Assembly (NCBI GenBank): GCA_022560025.1
Contig: JAFISE010000002.1
Coordinates: forward strand, 372,001-436,000
DNA: 64,000 nucleotides
Direction of reading: 5' to 3'
From: Stagonosporopsis chrysanthemi
Lineage: Eukaryota > Ascomycota > Dothideomycetes > Pleosporales > Didymellaceae
Shown here piece by piece: positions 1 to 12,317 of this stretch. The translations under genes and the position numbers were made by a program. Numbering within the stretch: position 1 is the stretch's first letter; each line of letters opens with the position of its first letter. The notes under the pieces are model-generated. The model was not told the DNA's origin. It searched no databases and saw nothing but the letters and a program-made list of their open reading frames with translations.

Positions 1-31
1 TTACCCAGCTTCCAGACAGTGCACAGTCCGT

Positions 32-1473
32 TCACAACTCTTCATCGATCGGCCAACCGCCTGGCGGTCCTTTCCAAGGTTCTCGTTCCTCGATATCATG
101 TGCACCCACAGGGTCAATATCCATAGGGGTCGGTGGCTGGTTCTCATCCTCGCTCGTTATTGACCATGATTCGTTCCTTTCGCCCCGAGAAGCTGCATCC
201 AGTGGCCCGGGAGCTTCTTGTGTCATGCTAGCGAAGACAGGCCTGTTCTCGTTGGCACCTTCATCTCGCTCGGCGCCGTTGCTTTGTCTGACACCGTTCT
301 CGCCTTCGAATCCGAATTGATCTAGGTTATCGTCACGCTCCCCTTCGGACTCGGAGCTGCTACTATAGCTGCCGTCGGAGGGTTCATCGGAGCTCTCGTC
401 GTCCTCGCCATCGCCATCGCCATCGCCATTGCTGTCTTCATCCCTTGTCTCGGGATCTCCAAAAGTAATGCCGCGCTCCTCGAACAGCTCAATCTGTAGA
501 TTGACCAGAAACATCTCCCGCTCACCGTCTGGGAGCGCCGCGAACATTGCGCGAAAGTCAGCGTCGACGTGTTGCAGGACTGGGTGGAATTCGTCGAGAT
601 TTTCACCCTCGTCCCCCTCTTCGTTATGCTCATCATCTGATTCACCGTCATCCGCATGGTCTGCCCGAGCCTGCTCGCTGCGTGTGCGTCCCTCTCGATT
701 GCGGCCCGTGGTTCGATGATAGCCGTCCTGATTGTAGCCATCCTCATCGTAGACTGCCGGACCGTAAGGAGGGCAACCATGCGTACCCGGCCAGTCTTTG
801 CCACAAATGTAGCAGAATGAGCAACCACATTTACATCTGTACATGGTCAGCACGCATCGACAATATCTAAATATCTCTACTTACGTTATATGGTTGCAAG
901 CCTCAGCTAGTTCGACCGTTGAAGCACAGGTTGGACACTCCTGGAAGCCTTTCTCTGTGGCTGTCTGCTTGAACCTCTTGTAATCTTCGTTCTGCTCACA
1001 AGTGTGGCTGTCAGCTCCGTCTATCAGCGTCTTGCATGTCATGCAAGTCAGTTTGCCGCACGACTCTTCCTGACAGACAGCATAGCTGATGTTGGTAGAT
1101 GGGTCCTTCGCATGTGCAGCTGGGTTGAGGAATTTTGAGCAAGCAGGGTTGGCGCAGTAGACACGGTACCTATACTCGTTAGCACGGAGCTGCAAATCTA
1201 ACAAGTTATGACTTACTTAGCCAGCACAGAGTACTCTCCTTGCGCTTTCAGTTGGAAGTTCCATGCCACATCGAAGGGTATGTGAGCTTCATACACATCG
1301 AGAAGGAAGAGCTGACCACAGCACTTGGGAGGGTAAAGACTTTCGTTCTCGGTCGCGCGTTCAAAGAAGCTGGCCACGTCGTCCGTACATACCCAGTGTC
1401 GTTGACACGGTGCTTCGAGAAGTTTCTCGCTGCTGGTCTCTTCACCTCCGCAAATAACACAGGTCTTTGTCAT
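32..1473 (-). CDS. RBR-type (RING-IBR-RING) E3 ubiquitin ligase
   Basis: Three predicted exons: 1473-1217, 1169-885 and 836-32. Both introns are 47-48 nt with GTAAGT donors, and the product is 448 aa. Exon 1 carries a RING1-like start (CVICGG near residue 5). Exon 2 carries IBR-type cysteine pairs (CANPAC, CQEESC, CMTC). RING2 (ECPTC...ACNHITCKCGCSFC) spans the second junction and keeps the Cys in ACNHITC, which in RBR ligases accepts ubiquitin before transfer. The C-terminal half, after about residue 200, is acidic and low in complexity, with Asp/Gly/Glu and Ser runs and no recognisable domain. RBR enzymes take ubiquitin from an E2 and pass it to a substrate; the substrate here is unknown. 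The predicted splices rebuild the zinc-ligand spacing exactly, so the family call is firm. Confidence 0.88.
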
Positions 1474-2306
1474 GTTGAGATAGCTGAGGGTAAGTGGTAC
1501 AGTTAGATCGGGGCGTACTGTAACATTCGTCGTGCGACGATAGAGCGTCTAGGTGGTGGATGGTTGTAGAGACGGTAGCTGGCGAGTAATATTTAACTTG
1601 CAGCTCAAGATGTGACGCAATTTGTGCAAACGAGCGTGCGATTTCACTTTGGTTCAGGGTTCAGGGTCGGTGGTGAATCGTACTGCGATGCGGCAGTCAC
1701 AGCCGTCAGATCACCACCACCACCACTTGGAGATGTTACGAACTTGTAGAAGAGACAATCAGTGTCTTCACACTGAAGAGCGTTTGCGACTCCCCTGTCA
1801 CTCTGGCTGAGAGCGAAGCCCAGAGATCTTTGTGCGCGGCAGGTTCGGTAGGGCGGGCAAGCGACAAGGAGGGCGGTGTAAAGTGAGGAAGACTATCACA
1901 GCAACATGTACAGAGAGACATCTTAAAAACAAGAAAAATATCTGAGGTTAAGTTGCCTTAGGAGATGTGAGGCTGTCTGTGCACGCAGGCAACCACGCCT
2001 GTTGGCAGGGATCAACTCAGACATGGCGAAATAGCAAGCGGCAGCCTTGGACATTGAGGCAGGAACACTGGATACACCACACTAGGAAGTACATGGTGGC
2101 TGGTAACGAAGGCGCGATAATGAGACCCGATGTAAGGAAACAAAGACTAGATTTATTTTATATGATCTGATTGGCTCCATGAGGGAAGGAGCCAATAACA
2201 TATGGTCCACAAACTTGAGGCATGGATATCGAGTTGAGAACGACGCTTCAATTACAGATCTAAATAGGGTATCATAGAAGTAAACGCAAATGCGAGCGCA
2301 ACAGCG
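1474..2306. other. Intergenic, no gene seen
   Basis: This lies between the 5' end of the RBR ligase and the 3' end of the sulfur transporter. Only short frames without splice support are present. It should hold the RBR promoter and the transporter 3' UTR. A (CAC)n-like run sits near 1712-1726. Confidence 0.5.
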
Positions 2307-3364
2307 TCAAGCAGCCATCCGTCCACCTGCCCAGAACCCACCCAACCACATCACCCCCCAAATCGGCTGTGCAAAAGCCCTTAACACTGCAGGCCCAGGA
2401 CAAGTTCCAGTCAGTCCCCAACCTATTCCAAATGCTGCTGCACCAGCCACAAACTTGAGATCTACATCCTTGATTGTCTTGGTCGGGAGCTCAAACTTCT
2501 GCGCGAAAATTGGCGGCTCAGCAAAGCCCTTGCGCTGTATGGTAATGAGGTTGGATAGCACGCCGAAGAGAATGATGAGGGCGAGAGATGGGTCCCAGGC
2601 GTGCATGACTGGAAACGAGAGGAATGATGTAACTTTTGCGGGGTGGGCCATGCCGGAGATATGTAGGCCAAGGGCAAAGAGGAGACCGCTGAAGAACTGT
2701 GACGCTGTGCGGGCGGCGCCTTGACTGTCTGAAGTCTTATCAGGAGCTATAGGTGTAGACGTCGCTTCTGCGATTATTTTTGGTATCGTTCGAGCGGCGA
2801 GAGTTGCGCTGCTGGCGAGCAGCACGAGCGACACGGCCGTTGCTGCCGAAGGGAGGACAGGAGTATAACACGCTACGTCACCAGGACATGCGTCGGTGTA
2901 GAGACTGGGATGCACCAGGTGATGTGTGACCAGTGCCATCGTGAAGAAGGTCGCTGTAGCTACGGTGGAACGTCCACTCAGTCGTGGTAGTCCGCAAAGC
3001 ATGTGTCCGGATGTACAGCCATTAGAACTCTACATCTGGTTAGTCATACCATAACATCTTGAACAGGACTACGTACCTTTGTTCCCCAACCTATCAAGGC
3101 TGCAACACTTGCTGTGAAGAAGGCAGTTTGCACTGTGACTGGCATCGAAGGAAACCTCGTCAACACCTCCGGCACCAAGGAGCTAAGCAACGGATAGCTC
3201 GATGCCATACCCGCAAAGAGGGCAGCGACCTCGACGGTCGGCGCAGTCATGACCCGCCTCAGCAGACCCGAGAGACCCAAGACGTTGCCATTTTGATAGA
3301 GGAGGTTGCTGGTAGCTTGGTGCAGTAGCACAGCGCCAATCGAAGTCTCAACGGGAGTAAACAT
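2307..3364 (-). CDS. YeeE/YedE-family sulfur (thiosulfate-type) membrane transporter
   Basis: Two exons, 3364-3077 and 3029-2307, are joined across a 47-nt intron (GTACGT...GTAG). They give 336 aa with about eight to nine hydrophobic segments. The splice rebuilds the family signature NGCTSGHMLCGLPRLSGRST in the first third. A second signature, GTCPGPAVL, lies near the C-terminus. In bacterial YeeE (TsuA) such Cys-containing motifs line the path for thiosulfate. Fungal homologues are widespread and mostly unstudied, so import of a reduced sulfur compound is inferred from the family. No sulfur-metabolism genes are adjacent. The stop is followed by more than 800 nt of intergenic DNA. Confidence 0.85.
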
Positions 3365-4819
3365 TGGGATTATCTCTTAGTCTTCAGACTACCAAAGAGC
3401 AACAGAATCGTTGGAACCAGACAAAGGAAGAACGTGGATGACAGGTGAAAGAAATACACAAGAGGTGCCCAACATGGTAGATTTGACGAAGACATGCTTT
3501 TCACCACGTGCTCACATGTATCACCCTTACTGAAGTCGGGAGCCATCTCTTACACTCCTCGCCGGGCGACCCTTTTAGGCTCGCCGCCGCCAATCGCAGT
3601 ATCCTTTACGTCCCTAGTCGGCGAACTTGGATGGGATGTGCAATTTGACCCGCACAGAACAGGCCGGGGAGCATGAGAATAGTTAGTGCAACCATGATAC
3701 GCTCTCTAATAAGTCTAGCTGGCGCTCTGAGCATTGATCGCGCGTGGTGGCGTCGTCAAGCGAGACGTCGGCGACGCTGGGCTGTTGGAGGAGGGCATTG
3801 TACGCGACATCCACAAGGCTGGTGACTGGCTTGGTGCTGTCGCCGTTCTGTAAGGCCTCGCGCAGCGTCTCATGTGCGAAGATCGCATGATTGTGGAGCA
3901 CCTCCTATACCTTCGTAGAGGATGTGTTATCTACATGTCGCCGACTGCACAGAAACGGCGACGCCACGGACCAGAATTCGCAGCACCTACGCTACCCGCA
4001 GGCAATAATTGTGGGTGCCGGCGAATCAATGGAATGGGCTCCGGAGACTGTGTGTCGGTGGTCTGGAAGAGCTGGAGTTTGGTTCTAAAAACAAACCCTG
4101 ATTTGCGGAGCGGCTTCTTGTATATAGACACCGGACAACGGTATTATCTCCTCCACACCTGAAAGCAAGGGTTCAGCCTGCAGTTGACATTTAGTGATTC
4201 TCTGGAGGTAAAACTGTCCGTCGAAGAACCCCTGACTCACTCTTGACCGTCAATTTCGGCACCTTCGGGTCGACTGGAGTTCACGTCGCCGACTACCAGG
4301 ATACTTCGGCGTAGCAGAGACAGCTATGCACCGCGCAGATATGCCACGCAGATCCGTCACGCAGATCCATCGCATATGTAGATGCATTGTACAGCACATT
4401 CTGCGCGAACCTGACAGCATGTCTTCGTCTCACGCCGGAGAAAAGCAAACGTCGTGCAACGACCGCTTGCTCGCGTGGCAGCCCAGCGCTGTTACACAAG
4501 CCATCGTTCGGCGAGCTTATGCGTGAGAATCGAATGATTTTCGCAGCGGGCACGTCTGCACGGCGATAACAGGGCATGACGCGCGTTTCGACAAAGTTTG
4601 ACTTGAGGCAGAAACCCTATGCTGATCGATTCAATGACCGTAATATTCGTACATCGTGAAAAAAGTGCCCTGGATATCCCCCGTACATGCATGTGTTTCC
4701 CCAACGCCGTGAGCCAGTGCCATACCTTGGTTGGCTCCTGTAGTCCACCGGTGCAAGCTAAGAATGCCCATGAAAATTAGTGTAGATGTATTATTGTGCC
4801 CTGTTCAAGGAACAACTGT
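3365..4819. other. Intergenic, no supported gene
   Basis: A 1.45-kb stretch upstream of the sulfur transporter and downstream of mob1. Frames of 60-96 codons occur on both strands (for example minus 3683-3901), but none has a recognisable domain, splice partners or good start context. A small unknown gene cannot be excluded. Confidence 0.45.
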
Positions 4820-6157
4820 TTAGTCGCTCCTCAACATGCTCTCCACGAGATCACCCAATGGTCCCCAGAAGTCCTTGCTCCCGTTGGCCAAGCCATGCTC
4901 ATCGATGAACAGCACATAGTGCTTGAAGCTAGTGTTGAGATGGGGCTCCAGACCAAGCTCGATGATGACAGGATAGTGGTGGCAGTAGATGTGCGCATAG
5001 ACGCGATACAAACGCTTGAACATGTTGCGGATGAGCGAAGGGAAGGTCTTTGGGAATGGTACGCCGATACGGCTCGGGAACATCTGTTCGTTGTCCACGT
5101 TGGATTGTACCCATGCCATCAAATGCTCAATGTACTCAGGTGCAGGCATCTTGGTGGGTCGCTTGTAGTTCTCGTTGTCTTGCCAGAGGTATTCGAATCT
5201 GAGCGGATTAGATGGTGGTCACAAGGAGAGTATCACAACCTACTCATCTGTTGCCTTCATCTCAGGGCAGCTCTGCGGCGAGCAGAATTCCGTGATTGAC
5301 CCGTAGAGCAGGTTGATCTGGTTGTAGAAGTCGACGACTACAATACATGTCAGCCACAGTACTGTGATTATGCTTGTATCCTTACTGTTGACGGCCAGCC
5401 ATTCATCCTTGTCTTCGCCCTCTGGAAGCTTGACAGCCTTCCTCAGGCTGCCACTACCGAGTGTCGCCTCTGCATACTGCTTCAACTGCCAGCTGCTTGT
5501 GCCTCGATTCGATTTCTGTGGTTTGAACGGTGCACGAGTGCGCGGGTTACTAATAAGAGAAGAAAGTAAGCGAGGGCTCGCAAAACAACCGTTATTGTGT
5601 GGCGGATTGGGTAATGCTCTAGGAATCGCATTCAGATTACTGCGGTCCTTCGGAGCAAGGTATTGCTGTCCAGAGCCCAAAGCCGCAGTGTATGTGGCGT
5701 TATTCGTGATAGGCGCATTGCCTCCAGGTATCAGACTGTACGCGTGTTCGGCCGGCGGGCGCATAGGACTGTCTGGGTGAAAGGACTGTTTGACAGATCG
5801 TTTTAGTGATTGCTGGACTTGTGCATTTGGCAGCCGATCTTCAGCGAGCGCTTTAGTAAGCGCATTGCCAGACTGCGGCAGCCGTAATGCTTCTCCTAGC
5901 CTCTGTAAAGGACTCTTGTACGTCTCTCTGGGCATCGCGAGGCTCGAGAGCACGTCCTTTTCGCTGTACGAAACCGGATCTTGAATCCATATCCCGCCAG
6001 CAATACCTCGCTCCTGGTAGTTGAAGAGATCCATCCGGAGGTTCATGCAGCTCTGGCTCTGGACGAAGGTGGATATAGGGGAGATGGGCTTGGGCTTTGC
6101 GGGGAACTGAATACTTGACGGGGAAGAGACGAACATTGTGGTTATGAAGCCTGACAT
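4820..6157 (-). CDS. mob1: Mob1-family kinase activator
   Basis: Four predicted exons: 6157-6135, 5549-5386, 5337-5244 and 5198-4820, giving 219 aa, the usual Mob1 length. Mob1 binds and activates NDR/LATS-family kinases such as Dbf2/Sid2 in the mitotic exit/septation network. The sequence shows RGTSSWQLKQYAEATLGSGS, then EWLAVNIVDFYNQINLLYG, the zinc ligands EFCSPQSC and YAHIYCHHYPV, and the conserved end FWGPLGDLVESMLRSD. The first exon codes only for MSGFITT plus two bases. It is joined over a 585-nt intron whose 3' end is a clear pyrimidine tract (CTTACTTTCTTCTCTTATTAG). That intron has no in-frame stop, so reading straight through would give a 414-aa protein. The first donor (GTTCGT) is the least certain junction. 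Confidence 0.9.
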
Positions 6158-6661
6158 GATGTTTGCGCATGTATCGTGAGGTATATAGGCCGGTAGTGTC
6201 GTGTGCCGTCTGTCATCACATTCCAGTGGTCAGCCAGGAGACAACGCGGGGTAGAGCAGCAAGAATGCGACTACTTACGGTTTCCGATCGGTGTTGATTC
6301 AACTGCGCAGAAGAAGTGAGAGTCGAAGGAATTGTCTGTGAAAGAAAGGACGAAGAAAACGGCGTTGTGTTGTGCACCAGAGTGATGCTGGTCTGGATTG
6401 TTTTGGTGTTTGGACCCTTCGATAATCCAATCTCCATCGCGACTGCTGGGCACTCGGACCAATGACGCAAGCACGTGGAGCTTGATCGCAACCAGGACAC
6501 ACTGTCCTGCATGTTCAACGTTGCACAATGCGTGAGAAATAGCTTTTTCAAGGGATATTTCATGATTTGAAATCTAATCTAGGGCTCTAGGATACACAGA
6601 GTGCTGCGAATTAAAGTTGTTGTGGCTCGGTGAAACAACGCCATGCTTGCGCCGAAGCGGA
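6158..6661. other. Intergenic between mob1 and the GH63-like gene
   Basis: This should contain the mob1 promoter and 5' leader and the 3' UTR of the glycosidase. A minus-strand frame at 6216-6563 has no recognisable domain and was not called. Confidence 0.45.
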
Positions 6662-9600
6662 TCATTTGCTGAAGTACTCGTCCTGCTCGAAGTAGTCCTG
6701 GCGCTCCTTGTGCCCATTGGACTTTGCCTTTGACCCTTGTCGCCCCCTCGGTCGCTCGTCTGTGCCATCCACCAAGGTTTCGAATTCGTCCGGCTCGTAA
6801 TCTTGCCTGCCAGTCCTCACGCGCTCAAGCTGGCCACTGACATAATGGTTGAATCTGTCCTGGATCTCCTTCTTGGCCTTGATCTCCTCCTCATCAAGAT
6901 AGCCGACCGAGTTCTTCCGTCTGATCGGACTGACCGGATCCTCTTCGTCGCCGTTGACACTAGTCTCGTAATCGCTACGGAATCCAATACTGCGCGTTGT
7001 CGACGATCTGCGGAGCGTCGATGGTTTCTTCGGTCGAGGTCCACTGCTGAGCACATCATCAAAGTAGTGCGCCGCGGCAGCAGTTGGCGTGCGTGGTGTT
7101 TGAGGGAGTCGACATGTCATGCTGCGGATTGTCAGTCGAAGTCTGTTGTTAGAGAACAAGTGGACTTACCCAGTGTCGTGAATCATCTTGGCAATCAAGC
7201 CGGTCCAGCCGCATTGATGGCTCGATCCCAAGCCACGTCCAGTGTCGCCATCGAAGAATTCGTGGTACCACATGTAATCCTTCCAATTTGGATCATAGTC
7301 CAGCATCTCGTTGCCATCGTTGATGGCCCTTCTACCGTCATCACCACGAGCAAACAAATGCTGGAGACGATGCTGGATTTCTTCGGCAACATGGCCAAGG
7401 TGCATATAATCACCAGAGCCCACAGGGCATTCAACCTTCAAGTTGCTGCCGTAGTACAAATGAAATCGCTGGCAAGATTCAATAAGAAGGAAATTGACTG
7501 CTAGCCAGATGGGACCACGCCAATTACTGTTGCCGCCGAAGAGGCCACTGTCTGAATCACCTGGGAGGTAGCTGACTTGGTATCGTTGACCGTTCACGTC
7601 CATGGAATACGGATGGTCCTTGTGGTACTTTGACAGCGATCGAATTCCGTGATCGGCGAAAAACTCGTCCTCGTCGAGCATGCGCTGCATGATACGTTTG
7701 AGACGGTCTTCACTGACAAGGGACAATAGGATGCGGTCCCCCTGGCCACGCTTCTTCATCGATGCAATGTTGCGTTGAGCCGTTTCTGGGCGGTTGTGAA
7801 TGAACCACTCTACTCGCTTCTTGAAATTGGGCAGTCTGTTGACAACTTCCGGCTCCAAGGTCAGTGTGGCATAGAGTGGGATGAGACCGACGAGAGAGCG
7901 AACAGGCATCTGATGGGACCAGGGACCGCCCCACGAGATGGCGTCGTAGTAGAATCCGTCTTCTTCGTTCCATAGGGGTTTCGACTCGCCACCCGTGCGA
8001 TACTGCATGGCGTCGCTGATCATGATGAAGTGCTCGAAGAACTTGGATGCCATGTCTTCGTAGATACGACGACGTTTGGCAAGCTCCAAGCAGATGTTCA
8101 GCATGTTCAAGCAATAGAACCCCATCCAGCCAGTGCTGTCGGCCTGCTCAAGGACACCGCCGGTAGGCAGGGGATCGGATCGGTTGAAGATACCAATGTT
8201 GTCAAGTCCCAGGAAACCACCCTCGAAGATGTTCTTGCCATCGGCATCTTTACGGTTGACCCACCATGTGAAGTTTAACAACAATTTCTGGAATACGCGT
8301 TCGAGACAGTCAAAATCCTCACGGCCGTACATCTTGCGCTCAATTTTGAAGACTCGGAAGAGTGCCCAAGCGTGGACCGGAGGATTGACATCGCCGAAGT
8401 TCCACTCATACGCTGGCAGTTGACCATTAGGATGCATGTACCACTCGCGAGTAAACAGATCCAGCTGCTTCTTCGCGAATTCGGGATCAATCATGGCCAG
8501 AGGAATGCAGTGGAAGGCACTGTCCCAGGCTGCAAAGAAGGGGTACTCCCAAGAATCCGGCATGGACAGGATGTCGTCGAGATGCATGTGCTTCCATTCC
8601 TTGTTTCGAATGGCTTTCCTGTCGGGAGGCGGTGGTGGCATGTTTGGATCACCATTGGCCCACTGATCCCAGATGAAATGGTAGTACTGTTTACACCACA
8701 GCATACCAGAAAATGCTTGGCGCTGGATGTTGCGCAGATCATCGGCCATCGGAAGGGGGCTGATGCGATAGTAAAACTCATCAGCCTCAGCGCGTCGCTG
8801 CTCCATGACATCGTCAAAGAGCTCTTCGTCGAGGAAGCCCTCGTTCTTTGTTGACAGCCTGAAACGTACGACGGCGCATTCGCCAGGAGGAACGCCGCCC
8901 TCTTCATCGAAAGCATACCAGGCCGCGCACTTGGTACCAACATTGTCAGGGTTCACGGCATCAGTATTCTCGTTCACGATACGCTCGTGAATACCGTCCT
9001 TCACGAAGGCAGTTTTGTTCTCGACCTTCCACAACTTTTTGTAATTGGTGTCGTTGTCGGTAAATAATAGCTCGGGCTGAATATCATCGCCGCTCGTTCC
9101 GACACCGGGAGAGGGCGAGAGTTGGAAGAAACGATCGCCCAGCTTGTGGTGGCTCGTCTGAGCTGTGGTTGCACCAACCTTCCTAATCGAAGGCTTATTC
9201 TTGATATCCTCATGCCCCCAGGCCCAGGTATTCCTGAAGAACACGTGAGGTACGATGTGGAGAGGTGCGGCCTCTGGACCGCGGTTGTATGCGGTGACTC
9301 GGAACAGCAGTTCGTCCGGGTTGTCTGCCTCCTTCGCGGTCTCGATGAAACAGTCAAAGTAGCGGTCATCATCAAAAATGCCGGTGTCGACAATGTTGTA
9401 TTCCTTCTCAAGCCTGTTACGCTTCGCGTTTTCATTGATAAGGTCCTGGTATGGGAACTTGCGCTGAGGCAGCTTGTAGAGAAACTTCATGTACGAGTGC
9501 TGGCACCATGTTAGCAGAGCAACGCAATGGTGAGCGGAGACATACGGTCGGGGTATTGTCAAGATGGAAATGGGCCTCTTTGAGCGACTCGCCGTGATTA

Positions 9601-10126
9601 CCCTGAGGGTTGGACAGGCCAAAGAGGCGCTCCTTCAGGAAGTCGCTGTCAGAGTCAGTACGTTCGCGATACTGACTGTCGGTGTGGACTTACTCCTCTC
9701 CGTTCCAGAAAGCAAAGGTGATGTTCTGATAACCATGCGTATCAGAGACACCAGCAATGCCATCTTCGCCCCAGCGGAAGGCGCGTGATCGAGCCATGTC
9801 GTGCGTGAAGTCTGAAGATAGTCAGTAGAAGCAATTGGGAGCGAAATGTGGTGAACATACGGCTCCACGCATCTCCATCGTGGCTGTAAAGGTTGTTAGC
9901 AATGCAGAGCGTCAGTGGCCTTCGGAGCGCTTACGAGTAATCTTCGCGGACTAAGACGTGTTAGCAGAAGTCCTACAAGCCGGAGTTGAGATGGAAGCTG
10001 ACCTGTAGCCCACTGCCTTTCAGCAACATACGGCCCCCATCGCTTCCAGTAAGCAGTGCGCTCGCGGTCTTGCTTGAGACGTTTCTCCTCTTCGCAAAGG
10101 TACTCTTGATTCTCAATGAGAACCAT
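6662..10126 (-). CDS. GH63-like glycoside hydrolase (mannosyl-oligosaccharide glucosidase-like), large cytosolic form
   Basis: Seven predicted exons: 10126-10003, 9950-9935, 9883-9861, 9811-9694, 9645-9546, 9499-7170 and 7121-6662, giving 1056 aa. No signal peptide or membrane anchor is seen at the N-terminus (MVLIENQEYLCEEEKRLKQD), unlike ER glucosidase I. The body (about residues 30-900) includes FRWGEDGIAG, PFFAAWDSAFHC, ADSTGWMGFYCLN, NSNWRGPIWLAVN and YMWYHEFFDGDTGRGLG, typical of the (alpha/alpha)6 catalytic barrel of GH63 and related enzymes. The last exon adds about 150 residues of low-complexity, Arg/Ser/Asp-rich sequence with no domain. Exons 2 and 3 are only 16 and 23 nt, but each restores frame with good donor and acceptor sites. 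The substrate is not evident; an alpha-glucoside is the family expectation. Confidence 0.8.
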
Positions 10127-11295
10127 AGTGAATGTGTGCTGGGTGAGGTGGAAAGGCTATCGAGGTGAATGGCAATGTATGAAAGGTGCGGCTCGGCGCG
10201 ATAGGCGGTGTCGGTGTGGATACGCAGGCAGTTGGGCGAGCGGCTATGCAGCCAAACTGTGCAAGGATATAAGTAGAGACACGAAGAATAGGGCAATGCA
10301 AGCCAGAATTGTTGCGAGGTAGTCAGAGAGAACACTCTCGATGCTCGAAATTGTGTTTGGAGGAGGAGACAGGTCAACAACACGCGCAAGAGATTTTGAA
10401 AACGGCGCGGACATGTCCTTCCTGCCGCAGCACCAAATTCCTCCTGCATGCAGGAACTCGCGAACGGAGTTCCACCATCGTCATTGGCCCGTGCTACACG
10501 GGTCGTCCTTCTCGACCATGCTGCAGCTGGGCAAGCGTTATAGAGTCCAGACCCGGACAAGAGCCTCCATCACAGGCATCACAGGCATCACGACTCGCAA
10601 CGGCTTCTGTCGCATCTCGTGTGAGCCTGTCCGCGAATCTCTGCGCTGCTGTCAGTCACACTGGCGTTTTGCTGAACTGTTGAGCGCGCTTGTCGCGAAA
10701 GGAACCATGACGTTCTGGCCGGACGCAGTAGCCTTTCCGAAGGTCCACCCACCCGCGGCAAGCTCTGATGGGGTGTGGAGATTCATGGAGCTGAGACAGC
10801 ACATCCATGCACTAGAGAGGCCAATTGAGATAGGGACAGCTCATAATCCCATGTGTAGTATCTGCTACGATAACCCGTAATTCCACCATCCCAAACGCGG
10901 AGCTGAGGATCCAGTACTTTGCTACGTGCTGCAACTTCACTCGCCGGCGCCTCTTCTATCCAGTACTTGCGGTCAGCTTGTCACATGCAGACAATCACAA
11001 AGCCGTCGATTGAATTGCGAGACACCTCTACGCAGTGAACACTCGGCCATTAACGGTGTACAACTTTGGGGTACGACCTTGAATCAAGGATTTCGTGTCG
11101 GTGGAGCTGCTTGGTCTTTGCCAGATCGGGCTGTCCTCACAAGTCGCGAGACGCCTGCTCACATGACTTAGTGTCGAGGGCCAAAGTGATAGTATCCGTT
11201 CTTCATTATATTTATTACGACGACACTAACTTACAGCTTGGAACTAACACCCCTGAGAGTATCTCAGTAGGTGCATCCCGAACAACACAAACTAC
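10127..11295. other. Intergenic, no supported gene
   Basis: This lies upstream of the GH63-like gene and downstream of the hydrolase gene. Overlapping frames on both strands at 10309-10880 look like composition effects, with no domain. The glycosidase promoter must lie at its left end. Confidence 0.45.
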
Positions 11296-12317
11296 TTACA
11301 AGTGCTTGTGGAAGAAGTCCAAGACCAGCTTGTAGCCCCGCTCATATTCCTTCTTGACTTTGTCCTGCGAGAGATCTCCACGCGCGGCCATCCAGCCGTG
11401 GACCTGGTCAGGGAACCACTCGACAACGTTAGGAGTCTTAACGCCCTTTTGCCACGCCTCGACGTCATCCTTGGGCTCCTGAAAGTGATATCAGTAAAAT
11501 TCAATATCCAGCAGCAACACTGTAGACCTACATCGCCAGATGGAAGCATGATATAAGGAATAGTAATTCCAGGTGCGTCGTCCTTGGCAACCATAGCCGG
11601 GTGACAGGCTGCTGCGGCCTTGAACTTGGTGTTCTCTTGTGACGAAAGGTTGACAATCTTTCCACCCCAGCAGAAGCCAATGATGGCCCACTTCTCGATA
11701 CCCTTGCTCTTGCTGAGTTCATCGACAATCTTGGGGATACGCGGTAGTGTCTTCGGCGGTGCAGCCTGTGTCTGGAAGAATTCGCCGAGCTTCTTCTCCT
11801 TATCCTTGTTGTCCGGGGGGTACCAGGAGATGTCTGCTGGCTTACCCTCGAAAAAGTCGGGCATGAAAACCTGATATTGCTGCTCCTTATCTGTATAGGC
11901 GAGGATATCGGCGCCTTGCAAAGTCTGAGGGAAGAAGCCGAAAATGTCGTAAACGATGAGGATCCCGGTCTTCGCATCCTTGGATCCGGTTGCATCTTCA
12001 CGAAGTTTTAGTACGGAATGAAGAAACGAAATGAAATGGATAAGGAACATACATGTCTTCAAGCCATCGGCCTGGATCCAATCGCCCTTCTCCTTGTAGG
12101 TACCACTAGTGACAGCGGGCGTGTTGCAGCAGGCCTGCGACTGCGTGCTTTCAGTCGACATCTTCGCTGTTCGTATTGGTTTGTGCAGGGCCGGTGTAGC
12201 TACTGGTGAGTTTGTGTGCGCGGTTGAGGTGTGTATCAGCTTTGAAACCACTGGTCGAGAAGCCGCTTTGCAGATTGATGAACGAGAAGCTGACGTAGCT
12301 CGTGCAACTGCTCGCAT
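11296..12317 (-). CDS. Dienelactone hydrolase family protein, possibly dual-targeted
   Basis: Three exons, 12317-12053, 11995-11532 and 11478-11296, code for 303 aa. The alpha/beta-hydrolase core starts after the first splice (YATGSKDAKTGILIVYDIFG). It carries the nucleophile motif GFCWGGK (Cys near residue 199) and a catalytic His in QVHGWMA near 270, the Cys-Asp-His pattern of dienelactone hydrolases. Fungal members are often annotated as carboxymethylenebutenolidase-like; the true substrate is unknown. The first about 50 residues are Arg/Ser/Ala-rich and lack acids, like a mitochondrial presequence. A second ATG at 12161 (MSTESTQ...) would give a protein without it. Two isoforms from one gene are therefore possible. 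Confidence 0.88.

Noticed and set aside
3872..4162. 96-codon plus-strand frame as a gene
   Set aside because: No domain, poor start context and overlapping alternatives on both strands.
5386..6157. A 257-codon first exon for mob1 (414-aa protein)
   Set aside because: As the main form it lacks the family N-terminus; splicing 6134-5550 gives the standard 219-aa Mob1. Kept as a possible retained-intron form in the findings.
10309..10880. Overlapping frames of 107-195 codons on both strands upstream of the GH63-like gene
   Set aside because: No domain, no splice partners, and competing frames of similar length on both strands.
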